Below are positions 49,644 to 59,268 of a stretch of DNA of 64,000 nt, in pieces. A program made the translations under genes and the position numbers. How positions within the stretch are numbered: the first letter of the stretch is position 1; every line of letters starts with the position of its first letter. Below the pieces are notes generated by a model that was given only the letters and a program-made list of their open reading frames with translations, was not told the origin of the DNA and made no database searches. Source of the DNA: Spirochaetaceae bacterium (GTDB taxonomy: Bacteria; Myxococcota_A; UBA9160; UBA4427); NCBI GenBank assembly GCA_020632655.1, contig JACKFD010000009.1, positions 62,001 to 126,000 of the forward strand, given 5' to 3'.

Positions 49644-50141
49644 GTGATCTTCGTGACCGTGGGCGCGCAGATGTCCTTCGACCGACTCGTCGGCTGGATG
49701 GACGACTGGGCCGAGCGGCGCGATCGCGGGGACGTGATCGCGCAGATCGGCCCCTCGGACTACGCACCTCGAAGGCTTCGGGTCGTGCCCTTCATGACGC
49801 CGCCCGAGTTCCGAGACCGACTGGTCGAGGCGGAGATCGTCGTCTCGCATGCCGGCATGGGGTCGATCATCAACGCCCTGGAGCTCGGCAAACCGATCCT
49901 CGTCGTGCCCCGGCACGGCGATCTCGGCGAGACGCGCAACGACCATCAGGTCGCGACCGCGCGTCGGTTCTCGGCCGAGGGACTGGTGCGCATGGCCGAC
50001 TCGCCGCAGGAGCTCGACCGGGGACTCGAGACACTGATCCGCGAGGGGGCCGAGGCCCGCATCGCGGCGGAAGCCCAGCCCGAGCTGCTCGCGCGCATGC
50101 GCGCCTTCGCGACGGGGCCGCGCGGAAGTCAGGCGCCCTAG
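49644..50141 (+). CDS. PssE/Alg13-like glycosyltransferase subunit
   Basis: A 165-residue protein, MIFVTVGAQMSFDRLVGWMDDWA at the start and VVSHAGMGSIINALELGKPILVVPRHGDLGETRNDHQ, the donor-binding C-terminal half of a GT-B fold (Alg13/PssE). It follows the Alg14-like gene by 34 bases, as in many capsule loci, and must form a heterodimer with it to work. Confidence 0.9.
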   Translation: MIFVTVGAQMSFDRLVGWMDDWAERRDRGDVIAQIGPSDYAPRRLRVVPFMTPPEFRDRLVEAEIVVSHAGMGSIINALELGKPILVVPRHGDLGETRNDHQVATARRFSAEGLVRMADSPQELDRGLETLIREGAEARIAAEAQPELLARMRAFATGPRGSQAP

Positions 50142-50237
50142 CGGGTCGGGCTATCCTGCTCCGTCGGCGGGTCGGCAGGCGCGGCAGGACCGATCGGTTG
50201 GACAGAGACCGGCACGAGCCGGAAAGGTGGACAGAGC

Positions 50238-51035
50238 ATGGTCATTCGCCCCCTCGACAAGGATGCACTCCGCGCGTCGTTCCGCACGGCGCAGCCCTTT
50301 CCGCACATGGTGGTCGACGACTTCCTCGAGCCGGCCTTCGCCGCCGAGGTCGCAGCCGCCTACCCGAGCTTCGACGAGGCCCGCGAGCAGGGCTTCGCCT
50401 TCGACTTCGTGCGCGAGCGCCGCAAGGTCCAGATCACCGACAGCACGCGCTTCGCGCCGCCGATCGCCCGACTGCACGAGGCCCTCGCCTCGCCGGAGTT
50501 CCTGGCCGACCTCTCCGACATCACGGGCATCCAGCACCTCGAGGCCGACCCCACGTTGAGCGGCGGCGGCGTGCACGTCACCGGGCCCGGCGGTCGTCTC
50601 GATGTGCACGTCGACTTCAACTACAACGAGGAACGGCAGGTGCATCGCCGCCTGAACATCCTCGTCTACCTGAACCCCGGCTGGAATCCGGCCTGGGGCG
50701 GCGCGGTCGAGCTCTGGGACCGGGACGTGAAGCGCTGCTACGTCAGCGTGCCGCCCGTGCTGAATCGCTGCGTGGTCTTCGAGACCAGCGAGATCAGCTT
50801 CCACGGCGTCACCCCGGTCTCCGAGGACGCCCCCGGTCCGCGCCAGTCCTTCGCCGCCTACTACTATACGAAGGACGCGCCGCCCGGCTGGACCGGCAAG
50901 ACGCACAGCACGATCTTCCGTACGCGCCCCAACGAGCGCTTCCGCCGCTACGTCGTCGTGCCGGCCGAGCACGCCTGGATCAACGGACGTCGCTCCCTGC
51001 GCGAGCTGCGGGACCGACTGCTGGGTCGGAGCTAG
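50238..51035 (+). CDS. 2OG-Fe(II) oxygenase (prolyl-4-hydroxylase/OGFOD-like)
   Basis: A 265-residue cupin-fold dioxygenase. PFPHMVVDDFLEPAFAAEVAAAYP is the typical N-terminal cap, the iron ligands are the HVD of LDVHVDFNY and the late His in SFHGVTPV, and Arg in PRQSFAAYYYT would bind 2-oxoglutarate. In polysaccharide loci such enzymes are thought to hydroxylate a small molecule or a carrier-bound amino acid. It lies between the glycosyltransferase pair and the polymerase-like gene. The substrate is unknown. Confidence 0.85.
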   Translation: MVIRPLDKDALRASFRTAQPFPHMVVDDFLEPAFAAEVAAAYPSFDEAREQGFAFDFVRERRKVQITDSTRFAPPIARLHEALASPEFLADLSDITGIQHLEADPTLSGGGVHVTGPGGRLDVHVDFNYNEERQVHRRLNILVYLNPGWNPAWGGAVELWDRDVKRCYVSVPPVLNRCVVFETSEISFHGVTPVSEDAPGPRQSFAAYYYTKDAPPGWTGKTHSTIFRTRPNERFRRYVVVPAEHAWINGRRSLRELRDRLLGRS

Positions 51036-51064
51036 CCGCTCGTGGGCCGACCGGGACGTCCGGC

Positions 51065-52531
51065 ATGATCGAGATCGCGCTGATCGGCTGGTTCCCGGCG
51101 ACCATCCTGCTCTTCCTCGTGATGCGCCCGCACATGGCTGCGGCGGCGTCGATGATCTTCGGCGTGGCACTCCTGCCGGCGCTGCGCGCGATCCACGTGC
51201 CCGTGATGCCGGACCTGGATCAGTACACGGTGCCGGTGCTCGGGAGCTTCTTCATGACCGCCGCGCTCTACCCGCAGCGGCTCATGGCGGCTCGGCCGGG
51301 TACGGGCACGGACGTCATGATCCTGGGCATGATCGCGGGCGCCCTCGCCACCAACCTGACGAACGGGGACGCGCAGGTCTTCGGCCCCCGCGTCCTGCCC
51401 GGCATGGCGGTCACGGACACGATCAACGACGCGCTCGAGATCCTGATCCGCTTCGGGATGCCCGCCCTGCTCGGCCGCGCTCTCGTCCGGAGCGGCCGCG
51501 AGGCCGTCGACGTGCTCGTGATCCTCGGCCTCTGCGGCGTCTGCTACCTGCTGCCCGTGCTCGTCGAGCTGCAGATCGGTCCCTTCTGGCATTCGCTCTT
51601 CTACGGAGGACCGCCGAGCCGCTCGACCTTCTGGCATTCCATGCGCTACGGCGGCTTCCGACCGAACGTGCTGATGAACCATGGGCTCACGCTCTCGTCG
51701 TTCATGCTCTACTGCACGATCGCCTGGGCCGGCCTGGCCCGACTCGGCGTGCGGCCCTACCGCCTCCCGCCGGGACTCACGACGACCGTGATCGGGGTCG
51801 TCACGGCCTTCTGCAAGTCCCGCGCGGTCTACCTCTACGGGGTACTCGCGATCCCGTCGGTCCTCGCCATGCGCCCCCGTCTGCAGATGCTGATCGTGAG
51901 CTCGGTGGCGATCGTGATCATCGGCTACCCCTTCCTGCGCTCCGTCGACCTCGTGCCGGTCAAGCAGATCGCCGAGATCGCGGGGGAGTACGCGGGCTAC
52001 GACGCCGTCGTCTCGTTCATGCAGCGCATCGAGACCGAGGACGACGTCATGCGCCGCACGAGCGAACGCTACCTCTTCGGCTGGGGCGGCTACTCGCGCT
52101 TCTGGATCTACGACCCCGTGACCGGGGCGCCGATGTCCGTGATGGACGGCTACTGGGCCATGGTCTTCGGCGAGGGCGGGCTCACGCGATTCCTGTTCTT
52201 CTTCTCGTTCCTGCTCTACCCGATCTTCTACGGCTGGCGCCGCATCGACAAGATCCGGTCGAAGTCGACGCAGGTGGCGATCTGCACGCTCGCCTGGATC
52301 GTCGTGCTGCGCACCTTCGACCTGATCCCGAACTCGACGATCGATCCCTATCTGACCTTCTTCGGGGGAGCGATCTGCGGCGTGGTCCGGCACGAGTCGC
52401 GGCGGCGCGTGCAGGCGCCTTCCGCAGGACGTCGGTCCGAGCGGGAGCGCGAGGCCGAGGCAGGCGAGCGGCAGGAAGGCCCCGCATCCCTCGCTGCCCG
52501 GCTGATGTCGGATCGCGCCCCGTCACGTTGA
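51065..52531 (+). CDS. O-antigen polymerase/ligase-like membrane protein
   Basis: A 488-residue protein with about 11-12 TM helices. It has a long periplasmic loop (IGPFWHSLFYGGPPSRSTFWHSMRYGGFRPNVLMNHGLTLSSFML) and RTSERYLFGWGGYSRFWIYDP, which resemble the active loop regions of the Wzy/WaaL group (H and G-W-G patterns). The C-terminal 60 residues are charged and cytoplasmic. It would polymerise repeat units or transfer a glycan in the periplasm. It starts 30 bases after the oxygenase gene. Confidence 0.75.
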   Translation: MIEIALIGWFPATILLFLVMRPHMAAAASMIFGVALLPALRAIHVPVMPDLDQYTVPVLGSFFMTAALYPQRLMAARPGTGTDVMILGMIAGALATNLTNGDAQVFGPRVLPGMAVTDTINDALEILIRFGMPALLGRALVRSGREAVDVLVILGLCGVCYLLPVLVELQIGPFWHSLFYGGPPSRSTFWHSMRYGGFRPNVLMNHGLTLSSFMLYCTIAWAGLARLGVRPYRLPPGLTTTVIGVVTAFCKSRAVYLYGVLAIPSVLAMRPRLQMLIVSSVAIVIIGYPFLRSVDLVPVKQIAEIAGEYAGYDAVVSFMQRIETEDDVMRRTSERYLFGWGGYSRFWIYDPVTGAPMSVMDGYWAMVFGEGGLTRFLFFFSFLLYPIFYGWRRIDKIRSKSTQVAICTLAWIVVLRTFDLIPNSTIDPYLTFFGGAICGVVRHESRRRVQAPSAGRRSEREREAEAGERQEGPASLAARLMSDRAPSR

Positions 52532-52577
52532 ACCTCCGGACGGCTACTCCGGAATCCAGAGAGGCCTGTCGAGAGCG

Positions 52578-53789
52578 ATGAAGAAGTCCCGATCCATCCT
52601 CCGCGCCCTGCTCCCGCCCCTGATGAGCCTGCTGCTCTTCGCGGGCCTCTTCGAGCTCGGTGTGCTGCTCGTCGCGGGCGAGCAGGCGAAGTTCCCCCGT
52701 CACGTCGTGGGGACCGACTTCGGCGTGCGCGTGAACCAGCCCGACACGACCTATCGGCACAAGTCCGCGGACGGGACCTGGTGGTTCACGATCAACTCCC
52801 GGGGTCTCCGGGCGGATCGCGAGTACCCCTACGAGAAGCCGCCCGGCGTCTTCCGCATCGTCTCCCTCGGCGACTCCTTCACCGCGGGCTACGAGGTCGC
52901 CGGCGACGAGACCTTCTCGAGCGTGCTCGAGCAGGAGCTGCGTCGAGCAGGGCTGCAGGTCGAGGTCCTGAACGCCGGGGTCTCGGGCTACAGCAACGCC
53001 GAGGCCCTGCTCTACCTCGAGCGCGAGCTGCTCAAATACGATCCGGACCTCGTGCTGCTCTCGTTCTTCGCGAACGATCTCGTCGACAACGTCCGCTCGG
53101 GTCTCTTCCGGCTCGAGGAGGGTCGCCTCGTCCAGACCGCCGACGGCTACGTGCCCGCCGGCGCGATCGGAAACTTCCTCAACACGAATCCGCTCTTCAA
53201 CTGGCTCTCCGGCTACTCGAACGCCTTCGTCTTCGCGAAGGAGCGACTGACGCACATCCTCAAGCGACGGATCGTCGAGCAGAATCGCCAGAACGTCGCC
53301 GACGCCGTCGACGGGGCCGAGGCGGCGGGTGCGACGGCGCCGCCCGAGCAGGACGAGGCGGATGGGGACGCGGGCGACTCCGGGTCCCCCGAGCAGGCCC
53401 TCGCCGTCGCGATCCTCGATCGTCTCTACGAGCAGACCCATGCACGCGGCATCCCCCTCGTGATCCAGAGCATTCCGATCCCGATCGGCGAGGACGAGGG
53501 CGAGCTCGTCGAGACGTTCCCCGTCGACTATTTCGACCTCGATCGCGAGGGCCTCTACTTCGTCGGCATGGCGGGGCCCCTCACGCCCTGGGTCGGACGC
53601 GAGCCGCTCTACAATCGCCGCTCCCACGGACACTGGACGGCCTTCGCCCATCGCGTCTCGGGCGAGACGTTGGCGCGCCTCGTCCTCCGGGAGCACCTGC
53701 TCGACCGATCCATGACCGCCGCCGCCGTGGCCGGGCACGCCCTCCCGAGCCGAAGCGCAGCGCAGCAGCCCCAAGGAGACCTCCGATGA
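52578..53789 (+). CDS. Membrane-anchored SGNH/GDSL hydrolase
   Basis: A 403-residue protein: an N-terminal anchor (LLPPLMSLLLFAGLFELGVLLVAG), VSLGDSFTAGYEV (GDSF nucleophile Ser), NAGVSGYSN, LLSFFANDLVDN (block III Asn) and HGHWTAFAHRV near the end giving the catalytic His. It probably removes or transfers acyl groups on the exopolysaccharide in the periplasm, like AlgX/WssF-type enzymes. Its stop overlaps the ATG of the TauD/SyrP-like gene. Confidence 0.82.
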   Translation: MKKSRSILRALLPPLMSLLLFAGLFELGVLLVAGEQAKFPRHVVGTDFGVRVNQPDTTYRHKSADGTWWFTINSRGLRADREYPYEKPPGVFRIVSLGDSFTAGYEVAGDETFSSVLEQELRRAGLQVEVLNAGVSGYSNAEALLYLERELLKYDPDLVLLSFFANDLVDNVRSGLFRLEEGRLVQTADGYVPAGAIGNFLNTNPLFNWLSGYSNAFVFAKERLTHILKRRIVEQNRQNVADAVDGAEAAGATAPPEQDEADGDAGDSGSPEQALAVAILDRLYEQTHARGIPLVIQSIPIPIGEDEGELVETFPVDYFDLDREGLYFVGMAGPLTPWVGREPLYNRRSHGHWTAFAHRVSGETLARLVLREHLLDRSMTAAAVAGHALPSRSAAQQPQGDLR

Positions 53790-54757
53790 CCCAGTCGTTC
53801 GAGACCGATCAGCTTCCCGGCGAAGGCGCCCTGCCCCTCGTGATCCGGCCGGCCGACCGCAAGCACAGCAGCCGCAAGGATCTCATGAAGCTCGTGCAGG
53901 CCGAGCGCGGCTGGCTCGAAGAGAAGCTCCTCGAGCACGGTGGCATCCTCTTCCGCGGCTACGACCTCGATTCGCCGAAGGACTTCGAGAAGGTCGCATC
54001 GTCGATCCTGCCCGAGCTCAAGCCCTATGTCGAAGGTCAGTCCCCCCGCACCAAGGTCCGCGGCAACGTCTACACCTCGACGGAATATCCCAAGCAGCTG
54101 CGCGTGACGATGCACAGCGAGCTCTCCTACTCGAAGGAGCCGCCCAGGAAGCTGCTCTTCTTCTGCCAGACCGAGGCCGAGACCGGCGGTGAGACGCCCA
54201 TCTCCGACTGCCGACTCGTCTACGAGCGCATGCCGGAGGCGCTGCGCGACAAGTTCGAGCGACTGGGCGTGCGGTACGTGAAGAACATGCCGGGCAACGA
54301 GAAGGGGCTCGGCAAGTCCTGGATGGACCACTACGAGACGAAGGATCCCAAGAAGGTCGAGCGCTATCTCGTCGAGAACGAGATGACCTGGTCCTGGCTG
54401 CCCGGCGGGAGCCTGCGCACGGAGTCGAATCGACCGGCCGTGCGGCTGCATCCCGTGACGAAGGAGAAGGTCTGGTACAACCAGGCCAATCTCTGGCACG
54501 TCTCGAACTTCGAGGAGAGCCGACGCAAGACGCTCCTCCAGCTCTGCGGCGAGGAGGGCCTCCCGACTCATTGCTACTTCGGCGACGGCTCGAAGATGAG
54601 CGACGAGGAGCTCGACGTGGTGCGCTCCGTGCTCTGGGACACGGCCGTCGTGTTTCCCTGGCGTCAGGGCGACCTGCTCGTCCTCGACAACATCCTCTGT
54701 CTGCACGGCCGCATGCCCTTCGACGGGCCGCGGAAGGTGCTGGTCGCGATGGGCTGA
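53786..54757 (+). CDS. TauD/SyrP-like Fe(II)/2OG dioxygenase
   Basis: A 323-residue dioxygenase. HGGILFRGYDLDSPKDFEKV and VTMHSELSYSKEPPRKLLFFCQTEAETGGETPISDCRLVYERMP match the SyrP subgroup of the TauD family (HxE iron motif with His and Glu, then 'GGETPI.D'). The third ligand is in LCLHGRMPF and Arg follows. SyrP-type enzymes hydroxylate amino acids bound to NRPS carriers, which fits the NRPS of this locus. AAGGAG lies 8 bases before the ATG. A halogenase would need Gly/Ala in place of the Glu, so hydroxylation is expected. Confidence 0.85.
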   Translation: MTQSFETDQLPGEGALPLVIRPADRKHSSRKDLMKLVQAERGWLEEKLLEHGGILFRGYDLDSPKDFEKVASSILPELKPYVEGQSPRTKVRGNVYTSTEYPKQLRVTMHSELSYSKEPPRKLLFFCQTEAETGGETPISDCRLVYERMPEALRDKFERLGVRYVKNMPGNEKGLGKSWMDHYETKDPKKVERYLVENEMTWSWLPGGSLRTESNRPAVRLHPVTKEKVWYNQANLWHVSNFEESRRKTLLQLCGEEGLPTHCYFGDGSKMSDEELDVVRSVLWDTAVVFPWRQGDLLVLDNILCLHGRMPFDGPRKVLVAMG

Positions 54758-54806
54758 GGCGCCGGCGCGCGGCGCTCACGGCCCGGGGTGCCGGGCCGGC
54801 TCCCGT

Positions 54807-57371
54807 CTACAGCGCCTCGGGCGCCTGCGACAGATCGACGCGGCCGCGTCGATCCCGCAGCCACGCCCGCCACACGGGCCAGAGGCTCATCGCGATGCCC
54901 GCCACCAGCGAGAGCGGGATGCAGAGCGCCGGAAAGAGCCAGCTGCCCCGCATGCCCGGCAGGATCCCGATCGCAGTCAGCACGACCGCGTGCAGGATGT
55001 AGATCTGGAAGCTGGCCGCGCCCACCCGTCCGATGCCCTGCTTGAGCGGCTCGAGGAAGAGCGGCACGCGCGGAATCCAGACCAGGATCAGCAGCACGGC
55101 GCCCACGAGCAGACCTCGCGGCACGAGCCACGGCGTCACGAGCGCCACCAGCGAGAGCGCGATGCGCTCGCGCACGTCCCGGGCGAACTGCACGCACCAG
55201 CCGAGTGCCACGATTCCCGACCAGAGCACGACCGGCGGCAGCCAGGTATCCGTCTGGTTCGCGAGCACGTGGGCAGCACCGAGCGCCGCGAAGGCCCCCG
55301 CGCCCCAGGCGAGCGGGCGGGCGGCGATCGCGTCGCGCAGGGGCGGGATCGCGAAGGTGGCCGCCAGCACCAGGGCGACCTGGAAGAAGACCTCGATGAA
55401 CCAGAAGGGCTGGAGGAAGGTGCCGGCCCGATCCTCGAAGAAGGTGCTGACGAAGAGCAGCGACGGCACGTCGAGCTGACCCTTCGCCGTCAGGTAGAGC
55501 ACGAGGATCACGAAATACGGCAGCATGTACCGGGTCAAGGTCGAGCGGACGAGCGCCATGCCCTCGCCCCGGAAGAGCGAGTCCGCCCGGAAGCGCGCCA
55601 GGTTCTGCCCCACGGCGAGCAGCAGCGTCGCCATCGCGCCGGGGATGGGCGACATCCCCGTCGGTCGCGAGTGGTTCCAGACGACCGCCGTGATCGCGAG
55701 CGCGCGCAGCAGCACGTCCGTGTCGACGGAGGCGCGGCCCGCCTCGTCCGCCGCGCTCGCGACGGCGGCCCCCTCCCCGCGCTCGTAGGCCTCGAGCACG
55801 CCGATCGGCAGCTTCTCCCAGCCGGCCGGCAGCGTGCCGAGCCGACGTTCGATTGCGAAGGAGGCCTGGATGTAGGTCAGGCTGTCCCCGCCCAGGCTCG
55901 CGAAGCTCTCGCCATCGGCGAGGGTCGGCAGACCGAGCAACGCGGCCAGCTCCTCGCGCAGGCTCCCCGCCTCGGCATCGCGCGAGTCGGCCACCGCGCG
56001 CGCCTCGCTGCGGATCGCGACGTAGTCGACCTTGCCGTTGTGCAGCCGCGGGATCCCGATCTCGGGCTGCACGACGACGACGGCCTTGCGCGGCACGCCA
56101 CAGCGCGAAGCGATCCCCTCCTCGAGCGCTACGCCGTCGACGCCGCGGTCGGGCACGCACACGGCGATCAGGTCGTCGTCCCCGGCGACTACGGCCTCCG
56201 TCGCCCCGAGTTCGCGGGCCATGCGCTCGACCTCGTCGAGGCCGATGCGCAGGCCGAGGATCTTCGAGAAGCGCGAGAGGCGTCCGACGATCCGGTAGAG
56301 GCCCTGCTCGTCGCGCTCCGCCAGGTCCCCCGTGTGGCGCACCGAGGGACCGGCCGGAGCCCCGAGCTCCTCGCGCGACGTGGCATAACCCATCATCACG
56401 TTCGGGCCCTCGTAGACGAGCTCGCCCTGCACGCCTGCGCCCTCGAGCGTGCGACCGTCCTCGTCGACGAGGGAGAAACGGCCGCCCGGGATCGCGATGC
56501 CGATCGAGTCGGGATGATCGAAGACGTGCTCCCAGGGCAGGTACGACATGCGCGCCGTGCACTCGGTGGCGCCGTACATCACGACGAGGCGTGCGTCGTG
56601 GTCGCGCGCCCAGCTGGCGAGGCGGGAGACCCGCGTCGCGGGCATCTTGCCGCCCGCCTGGGTCAGGGTCCGGAGGTGCGGCCAGCCCTTCGAGAGGAAG
56701 CCGATCTGCTCGATCAGCTCCCAGGTATAGGGGACGCCCGACAGGCTCGTGCAGCGCTCGCGGCCGAAGAGCGTGGCGAACTCGGGGTCCACGACCGAGT
56801 GCTCGGTCAGCACGCAGCACGCCCCCCGCAGCAGGTGCGAGCTCAGGATCGATGCACCGAAGGAGTAGCTGAGGGGCAGCACGATCGGCGCGATCTCGTT
56901 CGCGTCGATCCCGAGATAGGTCGCGATCGACTCGGCGTTCGCCTGCAGGTTGTCGGCCGAGAGTCGGACGAGCTTGGCGCTGCCGGTCGAGCCCGACGTG
57001 GAGAAGAGCGCAGCCAGTCCCGGGGCGAGCGGCGGATCGGCCTCGTCCCGGATCGTGAAGCCCTCGGCGCCCGCGCGATGGACCGCGGAGGGGCGGAAGG
57101 TGCGGAAGATCTCGCCCGCGTCGTCGGCGTCTCCGGGCTTGCCGACGATCACGGCATGTCCGCCCCGGAGCGCCGCGAGGTAGGCGGTCACCGCCGGCAC
57201 GGTCGAGGCCACCTCGACCATCACGAGCCGCGGCCGATCGCCCAGCGTCGCCGCGAGACCCTCGACGCGCTCCGCGAGCTGCGCGTACGTCACGCGGCGG
57301 CCGGCGTCGTCGACGAGTGCCGTGCGCTCGCCGTGGCGGGACAGGGAAAGGACGAAGTCGGGTGCAGACAT
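54807..57371 (-). CDS. Adenylation - ACP - acyltransferase-3 fusion
   Basis: An 854-residue fusion. Acyl/aminoacyl-AMP ligase domain 1-450 (FSTSGSTGSAKLV 123-135, VMYGATECTARMSY, RHTGDLAERDEQGLY, Lys447 in HNGKVDY). ACP 465-530 (Ser497 in LGGDSLTYIQ). Acyltransferase-3/OafA-like membrane domain with about 10 TM helices 550-835. The His found in active OafA enzymes may be the WNHSRP one (about residue 566). It would activate an acid, hold it on its own ACP and hand it to a sugar in or across the membrane. It is convergent with the TauD-like gene and lies 9 bases after AsnB. Confidence 0.85.
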   Translation of the reverse strand: MSAPDFVLSLSRHGERTALVDDAGRRVTYAQLAERVEGLAATLGDRPRLVMVEVASTVPAVTAYLAALRGGHAVIVGKPGDADDAGEIFRTFRPSAVHRAGAEGFTIRDEADPPLAPGLAALFSTSGSTGSAKLVRLSADNLQANAESIATYLGIDANEIAPIVLPLSYSFGASILSSHLLRGACCVLTEHSVVDPEFATLFGRERCTSLSGVPYTWELIEQIGFLSKGWPHLRTLTQAGGKMPATRVSRLASWARDHDARLVVMYGATECTARMSYLPWEHVFDHPDSIGIAIPGGRFSLVDEDGRTLEGAGVQGELVYEGPNVMMGYATSREELGAPAGPSVRHTGDLAERDEQGLYRIVGRLSRFSKILGLRIGLDEVERMARELGATEAVVAGDDDLIAVCVPDRGVDGVALEEGIASRCGVPRKAVVVVQPEIGIPRLHNGKVDYVAIRSEARAVADSRDAEAGSLREELAALLGLPTLADGESFASLGGDSLTYIQASFAIERRLGTLPAGWEKLPIGVLEAYERGEGAAVASAADEAGRASVDTDVLLRALAITAVVWNHSRPTGMSPIPGAMATLLLAVGQNLARFRADSLFRGEGMALVRSTLTRYMLPYFVILVLYLTAKGQLDVPSLLFVSTFFEDRAGTFLQPFWFIEVFFQVALVLAATFAIPPLRDAIAARPLAWGAGAFAALGAAHVLANQTDTWLPPVVLWSGIVALGWCVQFARDVRERIALSLVALVTPWLVPRGLLVGAVLLILVWIPRVPLFLEPLKQGIGRVGAASFQIYILHAVVLTAIGILPGMRGSWLFPALCIPLSLVAGIAMSLWPVWRAWLRDRRGRVDLSQAPEAL

Positions 57372-57380
57372 GATGGCGGG

Positions 57381-59243
57381 CTACCCCTCGCTCTCACGGG
57401 TGTTTCGGAAGAAGACCTCGTGCCAGACCTCGAGGCAGAGCAGCGTCCAGATCCGGATCTCCTCGTCGCGCCGACCCCGCGCGTGGTCGGCGAGCATCGA
57501 GGCGACGAAGCGACGATCCATCCGCCCCCCGACGAAGGAGCCGGCCCCGAGTAGCAGATCGTTCGCCATCTCGCGCAGCTCGCCCCGGAACCAGGCGTCG
57601 AGGGGCACCCGGAAGCCGACCTTGCGGCGATCGACGATCGAGGCCGGCAGCCGCCGGCGGGCCACCTCCTTGACGACCCATTTCGTCGTCCCGTCGCGCA
57701 GCTTCACGTTCGAGGGCAGGCGGAAGGCGAGCTCGACGAGCTCGTGATCGAGGAAGGGCGGCCGCGACTCGACCGACGCGGCCATCGCCATCCGATCGCC
57801 GCGCTCGAGCAGGTTGTCGACGAGCCAGGCGTGGCAGTCCGCGTAGAGCATGCGCTGGACGAGGTCGCCCTCGGTCCGCGCGGTGATCGCGACGTGACCG
57901 TCCCGCTCGACACCCGGCAGCAGCACGTCGCGCTCGTAGCGCGTGAAGGGCGCGAACCAGGCCTGGAAGCGATCGGCCTCGCTCCGCGCGCTCATCGCGC
58001 GCAAGGCGATCCGTGCCTTGGCGAGGCGGGCCGGGGCCGCACGCTCGAGCAGGCGGAACGTGCGACCCCGCAGCCCGGCGGGCAGCCAGTCGGCGAGGCC
58101 GGCGCGCGTCGCCCAGCGGTATTTCGGGTATCCGGCGAAGAGCTCGTCGCTGCCCTCGCCGGAGAGCAGGACCTTGACGTGGTCCCGGGCGAGCGAGGCG
58201 AGGCGGAAGATCGCGAGATCTGCGGGCTCGGAGATCGGGGCGTCGCGATGCCAGGTGAGACGATGCCAGAGCGCGCGGAAGTCGGCGGGCTCGACGAGCA
58301 CCTCGTGGTGCACCGTGCCGAGGCTCTGGCTCACCTGTCGCGCATAGGGCAGCTCGTCGAAGCGTGGATCGCCGAAGCCGGCGGAGAAGGTCTCGACGCG
58401 GCCGCCCTCCTTGAGGCGGCTCATCAGGGCGACGATCAGACTGCTGTCGACGCCGCCGCTCAGATACGCGCCGACCGGCACGTCGGCCACGAGCCGTCGG
58501 GAGACCGCGTCCTCGAGCGCGCGCTCGACGAGCTCGACCGCTTCTTCGGCGGGGATCGACTCGTCCGCCGCGGCCGTCGGCAGCGACCACCACGACTCGA
58601 CCCGCAGCCGGCCGGTCGCGTCGAGCCGGATCCGCCCTCCGGGCTCGAGCTTGCGCACGCCTTCGAAGAGCGTGTGCGGTGCCGGCACGGAGCGATAGGC
58701 GAGATATTCCTTCAGGCTCGCATCGTCGACCCGCGGCCCGCCCTCGATCGCGGGCAGGAGCGCCTTGATCTCCGAGGCGAAGGCGAAGACGCGACCATCC
58801 CAGTAGTAGTAGAGCGGGAGGATGCCGAGGCGGTCGCGATGCAGGACGAGCTCGCTCCGGGCGCCGTCCCAGATCGCGTAGGCGAACTGGCCGTTGGCGC
58901 GGTGGATGCCGTCGACGCCCGCCGTGCGATGGAGGGCGAGCAGGACCTCCGTATCGCCATCGGTCCGGAACGAATAGCCCTCGGCCTGCAGCTCCTTGCG
59001 CAGCGCCTGGTAGTTGAAGATCTCGCCGTTGAAGCAGATCGTGTCGGAGCCGGCGCGCATCGGCTGGGGCGAGCCCGCGAGGTCGATGATCGAGAGGCGG
59101 CGATGGCCGAAGCCGACGGGTCCCTCGATCCAGAGGCCCTGGTCGTCGGGACCGCGATGGACGAGCTGGTCGGCCATCCGGCGCAGGCGGTCGGGATCGA
59201 TCGCCACGCCGTCGAATCGGCGGATGCCTACGATTCCGCACAT
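57381..59243 (-). CDS. asnB: Glutamine-dependent asparagine synthetase
   Basis: A 620-residue class II amidotransferase starting MCGIVGIRRF, so the Cys2 nucleophile is present after Met removal. RRLSIIDL, CFNGEIFN and TDGDTEVLLA mark the glutaminase half; YLSGGVDSSLIVAL is the PP-loop of the ATP-dependent synthetase half. Within polysaccharide and secondary-metabolite loci, AsnB homologues often amidate a uronic acid or other carboxyl group and do not make asparagine. Such a job is likely here, between a GT2 and an acyltransferase fusion. Confidence 0.9.
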   Translation of the reverse strand: MCGIVGIRRFDGVAIDPDRLRRMADQLVHRGPDDQGLWIEGPVGFGHRRLSIIDLAGSPQPMRAGSDTICFNGEIFNYQALRKELQAEGYSFRTDGDTEVLLALHRTAGVDGIHRANGQFAYAIWDGARSELVLHRDRLGILPLYYYWDGRVFAFASEIKALLPAIEGGPRVDDASLKEYLAYRSVPAPHTLFEGVRKLEPGGRIRLDATGRLRVESWWSLPTAAADESIPAEEAVELVERALEDAVSRRLVADVPVGAYLSGGVDSSLIVALMSRLKEGGRVETFSAGFGDPRFDELPYARQVSQSLGTVHHEVLVEPADFRALWHRLTWHRDAPISEPADLAIFRLASLARDHVKVLLSGEGSDELFAGYPKYRWATRAGLADWLPAGLRGRTFRLLERAAPARLAKARIALRAMSARSEADRFQAWFAPFTRYERDVLLPGVERDGHVAITARTEGDLVQRMLYADCHAWLVDNLLERGDRMAMAASVESRPPFLDHELVELAFRLPSNVKLRDGTTKWVVKEVARRRLPASIVDRRKVGFRVPLDAWFRGELREMANDLLLGAGSFVGGRMDRRFVASMLADHARGRRDEEIRIWTLLCLEVWHEVFFRNTRESEG

Positions 59244-59268
59244 GGCGCGTCCCCTCCCCGACCGCGCG

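Noticed and set aside
54990..57554. An 854-codon plus-strand frame opposite the adenylation-ACP-acyltransferase gene.
   Set aside because: His/Arg/Gln/Asp-rich shadow; the other strand has AMP-binding, ACP and transmembrane patterns.
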